Shown here: positions 1-4,982 of the stretch, one piece after another
Layout of the letters: the number at the start of each line of letters is the position of its first letter
Position numbering within the stretch: the first letter of the stretch is position 1
From: Oscillospiraceae bacterium
Lineage (GTDB): Bacteria > Bacillota > Clostridia > Oscillospirales > Ruminococcaceae
Direction: 5' to 3'
DNA length: 6,920 bases
Assembly: GCA_020024185.1 (NCBI GenBank)
Contig: JAHHUD010000076.1
Coordinates: 1-6,920, forward strand
The notes under the pieces: model-generated
Told to the model about the DNA's origin: nothing
The model's input: only the letters and a program-made list of their open reading frames with translations
Databases searched by the model: none
Translations under genes and position numbers: made by a program

Positions 1-121
1 CTATGTAGTTTTGAACGTGTTCGACACCTTCTCTCGTTGCTATATATTTTACAGTATTCGATATTTTTTTTGAATTTGTATCAGCTCTTAGGTAGTGACA
101 TTTAAAAATTATCTTCGGCAT
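1..121 (-). CDS. MobP-type relaxase, N-terminal fragment (runs off the window)
   Basis: Seen: an ATG at 121-119 opens a frame that stays open to the window edge (40 complete codons). The peptide begins MPKIIFKCHYL and contains YIATREGVE at about residues 27-35. Family knowledge: an I-F-K-x-x-Y-L start followed by Y-I-A-T-R-E-G-V is the N-terminus I know from MobL/MobP3-type relaxases of Firmicutes integrative and mobilizable elements. These nick oriT and pilot the strand into the recipient. A GAGGAGG ribosome binding site lies 3 nt upstream, inside the preceding gene, and the reading frame overlaps that gene by 20 nt, so the two are probably translationally coupled. The catalytic Tyr and His residues would lie outside the window, so integrity cannot be judged. 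Exact subfamily (MobP3 versus a related MobP group) is uncertain. Confidence 0.82.
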   Translation of the reverse strand, partial: MPKIIFKCHYLRADTNSKKISNTVKYIATREGVEHVQNYI

Positions 122-527
122 AGTCCTCCTCATTGCTTATCTTCAAAGCATCTTCAAAACAAATTTTGCCATTACAGCTTTTGACTGTGTTCACGGCTTG
201 GACTCTTAATCTTTCAATATATTCTTTGGGTATATCTAAGCCTGCGGAAAGAATTTTCATAATGATTTCCATTTCAACTGCAAGTCTGAAAAGATTGGTT
301 GCGTTTCTGTTTTCACATTCTTTGATACTTCCGTCAACTATGCCAACAAGAGTATCACTTAAAAAAGCTGTTGAGTCATTGGCTCCTACGTAACCAATAA
401 AGAACTCAACAGCTTTAGCTATAAGTTGGCTTTGATTTTCGACATTAAGACGTTTGACCAGTCCGTCAACCTTACTTATGATATCTGGATCAAGCCATAC
501 ATTTACACGTTGTTTTTTGTTTTTCAT
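102..527 (-). CDS. Ribbon-helix-helix DNA-binding protein, relaxase accessory
   Basis: This 141-aa protein has a basic N-terminal ribbon (KKQRVNVWL, residues 4-12) followed by two helices (about 14-27 and 31-47), the pattern of CopG/MetJ-type ribbon-helix-helix proteins. Residues 50-141 form a mostly helical C-terminal domain (about 56-100, then 105-141) of unknown role, possibly oligomerization. The start at 527 is chosen over the in-frame ATG at 569 because AAGGAG lies 8 nt before it and the ribbon begins right after it. Family knowledge: this protein type commonly precedes a MobP relaxase in clostridial mobile elements. The inferred role is binding oriT DNA and helping load the relaxase, or repressing the operon. 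The candidate oriT lies about 115-230 bp upstream. It overlaps the relaxase gene by 20 nt. No convincing promoter was found directly upstream. Confidence 0.85.
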   Translation of the reverse strand: MKNKKQRVNVWLDPDIISKVDGLVKRLNVENQSQLIAKAVEFFIGYVGANDSTAFLSDTLVGIVDGSIKECENRNATNLFRLAVEMEIIMKILSAGLDIPKEYIERLRVQAVNTVKSCNGKICFEDALKISNEEDYAEDNF

Positions 528-639
528 AATTTTTCTCCTTTTCAAAATTAATATTGTTTTTATCTCCATGGTGTCATATCGCAGTATCCATAAATATGCC
601 TAAAATGGCTAAAATATTCACAGAACAACTGACTTGTGA

Positions 640-755
640 CATCATTGGGTACGTTTACATCACCCAGCGTGATATCAACCACAAAAGGCTACACATTGGG
701 ACAATACGGTCGGCATTGCCGGCCGATGTGACTGCGAGGATTACCTCGCTTTTTC
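640..755. other. Candidate origin of transfer (oriT) with stacked inverted repeats
   Basis: Three hairpins sit in about 100 bp: ATCAC/GTGAT (659-673, 5-nt loop), CGGTCGGC/GCCGGCCG (707-725, loop ATT, one G-T pair) and GCGAGG/CCTCGC (734-749, loop ATTA). The middle one is nested in a longer dyad, CACATTGG/CCGATGTG (692-699 with 723-730). Local G+C is clearly higher than in the flanks, and no gene explains the segment. It lies just upstream of the ribbon-helix-helix/relaxase operon, where oriT is normally found in such elements. The nic site cannot be assigned. The third hairpin is followed by TTTTT on the plus strand and could alternatively be a rightward terminator. Confidence 0.5.
734..754 (+). 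terminator. Possible rightward intrinsic terminator (alternative reading of an oriT hairpin)
   Basis: GCGAGG-ATTA-CCTCGC is followed directly by five T residues (750-754), which meets the simple rule for an intrinsic terminator on the plus strand. No rightward gene is seen upstream of it, so a role as part of oriT is at least as likely. Confidence 0.3.
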
Positions 756-779
756 CTGCATACAAATAGGTCGCACTCT

Positions 780-1245
780 TTTCTCTTATTTTCCCATTAT
801 ATCAAACACTTTTTCACCTCCGATTTAGCTATAATTTCCCATTAAGAAACTATCCACAAATTCGCCCTGTTTTGAAAAATATTGCAATGTGGTACAGTTA
901 CTCTACTTGATACTTAAAATCGCAAACAGGTGTGTTTGTGTGCGTGTGGTGGTGAGTTAAGATATCAGGTTTAGTTTGCAAACAGACTTCCGCTTTGGAA
1001 AGTGTTTTACAGTTTTTTGAATTGCTAATTGTTACACTCAAATACAGCATACTTTTGAATTTAAAGAATTATTTTATCATCTTCTTTCAATTATTTTTTT
1101 GATATAGGTATAGTGTGTTTATACCATACTGTAATTAAGTATTTCTCAAATCATTTTTATCAGCTCAGTTAAGGAGTTTTTGTTTTGATATGAATTTTAT
1201 AATATATATTATTATTTTTTTGACTCACTCGTTTAGGGAGTTATC
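780..1245. other. Non-coding AT-rich spacer with minor dyads
   Basis: No convincing gene was found on either strand. Visible elements are a TATAAT hexamer on the minus strand (796-801) without a good -35, a DnaA-box-like CTATCCACA (850-858), a palindrome GTTTGCAAAC (974-983), and an inverted repeat GGTATA/TATACC (1107-1125) next to a minus-strand TGGTATAAA -10-like sequence. The last could be the promoter region of the ribbon-helix-helix/relaxase operon, giving a long leader that contains the oriT candidate, but no well-spaced -35 supports it. Confidence 0.4.
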
Positions 1246-1282
1246 TCACAGTTATTATTTTTCATTTCAAAAGTAACTGTGA
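1246..1282. repeat. Inverted repeat TCACAGTTA/TAACTGTGA
   Basis: There are perfect 9-bp arms at 1246-1254 and 1274-1282 with a 19-nt centre. Neither side has a U-run typical of a terminator, so a protein-binding dyad is more likely. The protein that might bind it is unknown. Confidence 0.55.
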
Positions 1283-1304
1283 TTAAATAAAAAAATAGCA
1301 CTGT

Positions 1305-1335
1305 ATAGGTGCGTAACCAAACGTGACGTACCTAT
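1305..1335. repeat. Inverted repeat ATAGGTGCGT/ACGTACCTAT containing a GTAACnAAACGTnAC site
   Basis: The 10-bp arms (1305-1314 and 1326-1335) pair with one G-T. Within and across the centre lies GTAACCAAACGTGAC (1313-1327), which matches the dyad at 1481-1495 at 13 of 15 positions. It is a possible regulator or recombination-accessory site. Confidence 0.5.
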
Positions 1336-1356
1336 GTTTTAATAATTTTTGTAAAT

Positions 1357-1398
1357 AAAAAAAACCGAGGACACAATTTTACTTTGTATCTTCAGCTT
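1357..1398 (-). terminator. Leftward intrinsic terminator downstream of the DUF6809-like gene
   Basis: Read on the minus strand, an imperfect stem of about 14 bp (arms about 1385-1398 and 1365-1377, with G-T pairs and one A-C mismatch, loop about 7 nt) ends in CCTCGG followed by eight T residues (1364-1357). It lies about 160 bp beyond the stop codon of the leftward gene ending at 1559 and would insulate the transfer module from it. Confidence 0.65.
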
Positions 1399-1480
1399 AG
1401 TTTATTTCTATTCAGTTTTTAGTTTGCAAGACGCAGATTGTAACTAATCGCTTTGTAATTTATTTGAATTATATTATGCA

Positions 1481-1495
1481 GTAACGAAACGTTAC
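1481..1495. repeat. Perfect dyad GTAACGAAACGTTAC
   Basis: The 6-bp arms GTAACG/CGTTAC are separated by AAA. The site is an almost exact copy of the sequence at 1313-1327, with start-to-start distance 168 bp. The size and symmetry suit a dimeric DNA-binding protein. Confidence 0.5.
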
Positions 1496-1530
1496 CCCAT
1501 AGATTTAAAATATAATTGAATTTCAAATAA

Positions 1531-1547
1531 TGTCACAATTTGTGACA
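1531..1547. repeat. 17-bp palindrome TGTCACAATTTGTGACA
   Basis: Perfect 7-bp arms TGTCACA/TGTGACA surround ATT, 11 bp beyond the stop codon of the leftward gene. There is no clear U-run after it on the minus strand, so it may be an operator-like site or a weak 3' hairpin rather than a terminator. Confidence 0.5.
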
Positions 1548-1558
1548 CCGTTTAAGTT

Positions 1559-1828
1559 TTATTTTAGTTTTTCAATTATGTTGTAATCATAATTATTTAA
1601 TTCATTGGTGAGCTCAATTCCTAACTTAAATCCTTGTATGAAACTGTCTTTGCATTTGTAGTGTAATAAACTTTCTAACTCATTTAAAATATTTAATAAT
1701 CCTTTTTTATCTTCTTCAGAAATATTTTGAATCAGCTTTTCTTTTTCCGCTTCAATTTTATTTTCAGTTTCAGATAAATCTATTTCACCATAAAAATTAT
1801 AGTATAGTTCATCTAGCTTTTCGTACAT
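1559..1828 (-). CDS. Small helical protein, DUF6809-like
   Basis: This 89-aa acidic protein is predicted to be nearly all helical. Residues 1-15 (MYEKLDELYYNFYGE) are followed by a charged helix rich in Glu and Lys (about 20-45) and a C-terminal helix around IQGFKLGIELTNEL (64-77). The E-L-Y-Y-x-x-x-G-E-I start and the F-x-x-G-F-K-L-G motif near the end match my memory of DUF6809, small proteins common in clostridial genomes and mobile elements. No biochemical role is known to me. The start is well supported by AAGGAGG 6 nt upstream of the ATG. It has no signal peptide, membrane segment or DNA-binding motif. It sits alone between a dyad-rich region and the broken topB, and its transcript probably ends at the terminator at 1398-1357. 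Confidence 0.7.
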   Translation of the reverse strand: MYEKLDELYYNFYGEIDLSETENKIEAEKEKLIQNISEEDKKGLLNILNELESLLHYKCKDSFIQGFKLGIELTNELNNYDYNIIEKLK

Positions 1829-2177
1829 ATCTCTACCTCCTTTTTAATGCAATACATTACCACAGATAGAGATAAATAGCTAGTACAATATTATATAAAA
1901 AATAATAAAATAATTTATTTATTGTATTTGGTAGTTTTTCATATATATTCTTTTTTCGTAACTTCATTAAGTTTATGAATATAATCCATTTGACTACAAT
2001 ATGATTTAATTGTTTATTTATATTTGTTTTTTGGATTTTATTTTGATATTATAAGTTGAATTTTCACAAAAAAACTTGTAATTAAATCAACTTCTATACA
2101 CTTATAAACAATTTCATTAAATATTTTTTCAAACAAATTTGTTCATTTTTTACTACTTAATCTATTAAATTAATTTA
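1829..2177. other. Very AT-rich intergenic region
   Basis: No supportable gene was found. It must hold the promoter of the leftward DUF6809-like gene, and several TATAAT-like sequences occur on the minus strand (for example near 1890), but no -35 at proper spacing stands out. A 12-bp palindrome AACAAATTTGTT lies at 2132-2143. Only very short open frames exist, and none has a ribosome binding site. Confidence 0.5.
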
Positions 2178-2709
2178 TTAACAGCTCAATAACTTGACCA
2201 ACGTTGAGGGTTTGCCCATAAAGGCATGAAAAAAGTCGAGTACCGTTGATACCAACAATCCAGTCGTCATAGTTTCAACAAAGTGCTGCTTCATACAAAG
2301 CATCGTATTGAGTTTCGGAGTGAAGGTTTTAAAATCTCTCATTGATAGCACTCTCCTCCATAGATGAAATCCAAAGTCGCTCAAATGGCTTTTTACATCT
2401 GCATCCGTTGCACAAATTAGGCTTTCCACATCCTCTCTTTCCATAAGCTTTTTGAGAATATCAAACTGTTTTCTTGTGCTGGTATATACCTGATACTTCC
2501 ATTTCTGCGGAATAATCTGAAGATCTTTATACAACCATTTTTTGTAAGCTTCATTATATGTTTCGTGTTGATAAAGCTCTACCAAATAACCTATGCACCA
2601 GCTTACCAAGTAATTATTGCCTTCCAAATAGCCATCGCATCGTTTTAACATCTAGCACCTTTGCAATACTTTGTGCCACTGATGGCTTTTCAGCTAATAC
2701 TAATTTCAT
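2178..2709 (-). pseudogene. topB: DNA topoisomerase III (TopB), decayed N-terminal remnant
   Basis: The gene starts properly: AAGGAG, then ATG at 2709 and MKLVLAEKPSVAQSIAKVL, the TopB TOPRIM start with its conserved Glu. Near 2645-2655 the frame shifts. The next frame continues KRCDGYLEGN, LVSWCIG, WKYQV, TRKQFDILKKLM and ICATDA, all recognisable TopB. At about 2398-2403 roughly 15 residues are missing, including the D-x-G-R-E-G-E metal-binding part of TOPRIM. After this the frame changes again and homology resumes as RCKKPFERLWISSMEESAI, with in-frame stop codons, then GINGTRLFSCLYGQTLNVG, ending near 2181. Intact TopB is about 700 aa with a catalytic Tyr much further on, so this copy cannot be active. 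TopB is a usual component of clostridial conjugative elements, so this marks decay of such an element. The 157-aa frame at 2178-2651 is only the middle part. Confidence 0.92.
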
Positions 2710-2727
2710 TTATATCTGCTCCTTTCT

Positions 2728-2768
2728 AAAAAATAAAAAAGCAGTCTGTACCAAAGTGTAAGACTGCT
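2728..2768 (-). terminator. Leftward intrinsic terminator of the RES gene
   Basis: On the minus strand, 8-bp arms AGCAGTCT/AGACTGCT (2768-2761 and 2747-2740) enclose 13 nt and are followed by a T-rich run (TTTTTTATTTTTT, 2740-2728). It lies about 80 bp past the RES stop codon and just ahead of the topB ribosome binding site, separating the two. Confidence 0.85.
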
Positions 2769-2850
2769 ATGTAATACCATATAAATTTTATATATTTTAT
2801 TGTTTTACTAAAGATTTACAAAGTTATTTTCCTTTTCACAGTTAAACCGT

Positions 2851-4101
2851 TTATACTTCAATATCAAGTATCTCTATATCCACTCCTTTTTTATAGATAC
2901 AAAATAAAGCATAGTCAATAGAGTTTCTATCTTTTGTTGAATGATACACTATTCCATCATATCCAACTTCTTTACAAATACCTGAAACAATATTGCTGAT
3001 GATGTATTGTTTTTTAAATTGGAAACTTTGTTGTTCTTTTGGCACAGACTCATCAATCAAACCAGCAAATTCTCCATCGAATATATTATTTATTGGAAAT
3101 AACTTCATATTTTTATGAATAATAAATTTTGCAATATTATACCTATGATTTCTAGGTAAAGCAACTTCTTTTTTTATAACTTCTCTGTTATTTGCACAAT
3201 ATAATATGCTTACACCAATATCATTATATCGTCCATGCCCTGCACATCCAAAAGGTGGTTCCCATAATTCTTCTTTTTGAAGTGGTTTTCCAATAGTACT
3301 TGTTCTTGTGCGAAACACAAGCCTATTTTTTGATAAAACATAAGATTTTTCAGAATGATACTGATCTCTAATAAATTGCTCTAATTTATCAAATACATGA
3401 TTTTTTGCAGCATACAATCTTTTGTCAATATACTGATTTTTGAGATTTACTAATTCATCAAATGAGCATTTTTCTGCTAAATCGCTAATTTTATCATTTA
3501 TTTCTTCTAATTCGTCTCCATAAAAATTATGGTTAAACTGTTGGATATCCTGTTTTGTATATACTTCTGTATATAAATTAAATGTACCATAGTCTATTTT
3601 TTCATCATAATTTACACCAGAACCATTGCCACAATGAGGGCATTGTACAAATTCAACAATGTCATCATAATACCTATCCCATATATCGCACCTATCCCCC
3701 AAAAAATCGCTCATGATATCTCCAATAGTACTTGCCGTATCAATATCATCAAAAATAGCTTCAGGATCATCATCTTCATCATAGAAGATGCTCTCAATAG
3801 AATAATATAATTCTTTAATTTCTGCGCCTTTTCCACACTGTTCACACGAATCAATTTTATCTGAAATTTTCTCTGCAAAATACTGAGAAATACTCTCTAA
3901 AAAATTATCATAATCTTTTATGTAACTTTCACCTTTTACAATTTCACAATCACATTCAAAGCATTTTATGTTATCATCAGCAATTATAGAATAATTTTCG
4001 AATAGTTCATCAATAATTTTATAGTCAGATGGACTAATTGATACTATATATTCTTCAAGATCTAACAATAATTTGTAGTTTTCACAATTTGAACATATCA
4101 T
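2851..4101 (-). CDS. RES-domain protein with zinc-ribbon/HEPN-like N-terminal region
   Basis: This 416-aa protein is probably cytoplasmic. The C-terminal part (about 258-416) has RES hallmarks: F-R-T-R (263-266), G-R-Y-N (290-293), L-Y (300-301), R-E-x-x-x-K-E (306-312) and Y-H-S (386-388). The candidate catalytic set is R266, R291, Y301, E312 and S388. Family knowledge: RES toxins such as MbcT degrade NAD+ and are usually neutralised by an adjacent Xre-type antitoxin. The N-terminal part carries CxxC pairs at 3/6, 47/50, 86/89 and 154/157, which could form two zinc ribbons, plus a very acidic stretch (108-121). R228-x6-H235 in a predicted helical region (about 185-250) resembles a HEPN motif, consistent with HEPN/RES N-terminal-domain proteins. 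The ATG at 4101 has AAAGGA about 8 nt upstream. No antitoxin gene adjoins it; own promoter and terminator. The RES assignment is strong; HEPN-like and zinc assignments are inferred. Confidence 0.85.
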   Translation of the reverse strand: MICSNCENYKLLLDLEEYIVSISPSDYKIIDELFENYSIIADDNIKCFECDCEIVKGESYIKDYDNFLESISQYFAEKISDKIDSCEQCGKGAEIKELYYSIESIFYDEDDDPEAIFDDIDTASTIGDIMSDFLGDRCDIWDRYYDDIVEFVQCPHCGNGSGVNYDEKIDYGTFNLYTEVYTKQDIQQFNHNFYGDELEEINDKISDLAEKCSFDELVNLKNQYIDKRLYAAKNHVFDKLEQFIRDQYHSEKSYVLSKNRLVFRTRTSTIGKPLQKEELWEPPFGCAGHGRYNDIGVSILYCANNREVIKKEVALPRNHRYNIAKFIIHKNMKLFPINNIFDGEFAGLIDESVPKEQQSFQFKKQYIISNIVSGICKEVGYDGIVYHSTKDRNSIDYALFCIYKKGVDIEILDIEV

Positions 4102-4155
4102 ATATTTCGTCCTTTCTCATATCTGATTTATCATAAACTTTAGCTAATATTAGTA

Positions 4156-4185
4156 GTTATACCATATAATCTGATGCTAAGTCAA
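4156..4185 (-). promoter_or_regulatory. Sigma-70-type promoter of the RES gene
   Basis: On the minus strand, TTGACT (4185-4180), an 18-bp spacer and TATAAC (4161-4156) with an extended -10 TGG are seen. The expected start near 4149 leaves a leader of about 50 nt before the RES ATG. A palindrome CTAATATTAG (4144-4153) lies over the expected start and could be an operator. Confidence 0.7.
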
Positions 4186-4272
4186 CCCAAATGTTGCCTG
4201 GACATCATACTCAAAATAAATTATACTATCTTGTTGTTATTCTAAATCATAGTCTACATAATCGGATTCGGG

Positions 4273-4491
4273 TTAAGCTTTTCTTTCTCTTTTTTGTTGT
4301 TTCTCCTTGAATTTCTTAAATACAAAGAAGCCACCACCAGTTAAAACTATAATGGCCAAATTCACTCCAACTCTCAAGGTATTTTCTTCTGCATTAACAT
4401 CACTAAAATCACTAGATATATAATTCGTAAGGAAACTGACTGCATCTATGATATGTACAATATCTTCAATAAATACAAGAATTTCTCTTTT
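4273..4491 (-). pseudogene. Remnant encoding a C-terminal membrane anchor, no start codon
   Basis: A frame of about 72 codons between stops encodes REILVFIEDIV, an acidic linker, then a hydrophobic stretch GVNLAIIVLTGGGFFVF and a strongly basic tail KKFKEKQQKRERKA before TAA. This is the layout of a protein C-terminus with one membrane helix and a cytoplasmic basic tail. There is no in-frame ATG and no ribosome binding site near the TTG or GTG codons. A second frame has an ATG at 4445 giving a short hydrophobic peptide. I read it as the 3' end of a lost gene, perhaps a surface or conjugation protein. It could instead be chance coding. It lies upstream of the RES promoter in the same orientation. 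Confidence 0.4.
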
Positions 4492-4592
4492 TTATATAAT
4501 AAAAATACGGTCTAGTATAGTACAAAAAACTATGAATTCCACCAGTAAAACTTTGGGGCATTATAATACTTTCAAAAAATTTCTAAAATATA

Positions 4593-4621
4593 TTGACATT
4601 ATCGATATTCGATAGTATAAT
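4593..4621 (+). promoter_or_regulatory. Consensus promoter of the PadR-DUF2812 operon
   Basis: TTGACA (4593-4598), a 17-bp spacer and TATAAT (4616-4621) match the sigma-A consensus exactly. The expected transcription start is about 4628. The spacer is largely occupied by a dyad operator, so strong promotion is probably held down by a repressor. Confidence 0.93.
4600..4614. promoter_or_regulatory. PadR operator 1, between -35 and -10
   Basis: TATCGA-TAT-TCGATA is a perfect dyad lying within the promoter spacer. Bound repressor would block RNA polymerase. It matches operator 2 at 13 of 15 positions. Confidence 0.75.
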
Positions 4622-4630
4622 TTAAGTATA

Positions 4631-4648
4631 GATTATCGATAATCGACA
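4631..4648. promoter_or_regulatory. PadR operator 2, at the transcription start
   Basis: The perfect 14-bp palindrome GATTATCGATAATC (4631-4644) overlaps TATCGATAATCGACA (4634-4648), a repeat of operator 1 offset by 34 bp. It covers the expected start of transcription, directly ahead of the PadR ribosome binding site. Confidence 0.72.
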
Positions 4649-4663
4649 ATTAGAGGTGATACA

Positions 4664-4978
4664 GTGGCAAGATTAAAATTTCAAACACTTACCGAGCAAA
4701 TGTTCTATATACTTTTGTGCCTGCGTTGTGAGTGCTATGGTATGGATATTATGGATAGAGTAGCAGAAATGACGTCTGACAGAGTACAGGTTGGTTCAGG
4801 AACACTTTATAATTTGCTTGAGCAGTTTTTAGAAGCGGATATAATACGGGAAACCAAGGCTGAGGGCAGACGCAGATGTTATATAATAACTGAAAAAGGC
4901 TCTGAAATGCTAAAAAAGGAAAGAGAACGTTTACTTAAACAAGTGACAGACTACGATAATTTCTTTATGGAGGACTAG
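4664..4978 (+). CDS. PadR-family transcriptional regulator
   Basis: This 104-aa protein is a single winged helix-turn-helix domain of the short PadR subtype. Residues 1-50 contain the N-terminal helix and the helix pair (LTEQMFYILLCLRCECYGMDIMDRV). The recognition segment V-G-S-G-T-L-Y-N-L-L-E (42-52) is the PadR signature. Residues 55-80 form the wing with RRRCYIITEKG, and 81-104 the C-terminal dimerization helix. The start is GTG at 4664, preceded by AGAGGTG; the conserved MARLKFQTLTEQ start supports it. The inferred role is a repressor of its own operon through the TATCGATAnTCGAnA sites in its promoter. The stop codon is 4 nt before the next gene, whose GGAGG lies inside this reading frame, so the two are coupled. 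The ligand is unknown; related regulators respond to drugs, phenolics or membrane stress. Confidence 0.95.
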   Translation: MARLKFQTLTEQMFYILLCLRCECYGMDIMDRVAEMTSDRVQVGSGTLYNLLEQFLEADIIRETKAEGRRRCYIITEKGSEMLKKERERLLKQVTDYDNFFMED

Positions 4979-4982
4979 AGCT

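Noticed and set aside
133..393. Rightward open frame of 86 codons
   Set aside because: It is antisense to the well-supported ribbon-helix-helix gene, with no ribosome binding site and no domain pattern.
554..769. Rightward open frame of 71 codons over the oriT candidate
   Set aside because: It has no Shine-Dalgarno, its composition is unlike a protein, and it exists because the hairpin DNA is richer in G+C and so lacks stops.
850..858. DnaA-box-like CTATCCACA
   Set aside because: A single imperfect box without a cluster or unwinding element is not evidence of a replication origin.
1190..1276. 28-codon hydrophobic peptide (starts MNFIIYIIIF) with an upstream AAGGAG
   Set aside because: The Shine-Dalgarno is about 13 nt from the ATG, too far, and the frame reads through the inverted repeat at 1246-1282. 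AT-rich DNA yields such peptides by chance.
2178..2651. The 157-codon leftward frame as a real gene
   Set aside because: It is only the middle and shifted part of the broken topB; its last 75 or so residues are out-of-frame topB.
2558..2761. Rightward open frame of 67 codons
   Set aside because: It is antisense to the topB remnant and runs through the RES terminator.
2740..2768. The hairpin as a regulatory leader of topB
   Set aside because: It lies upstream of the topB start, but the T-run follows the stem in the leftward direction right after the RES stop, which fits a simple terminator better.
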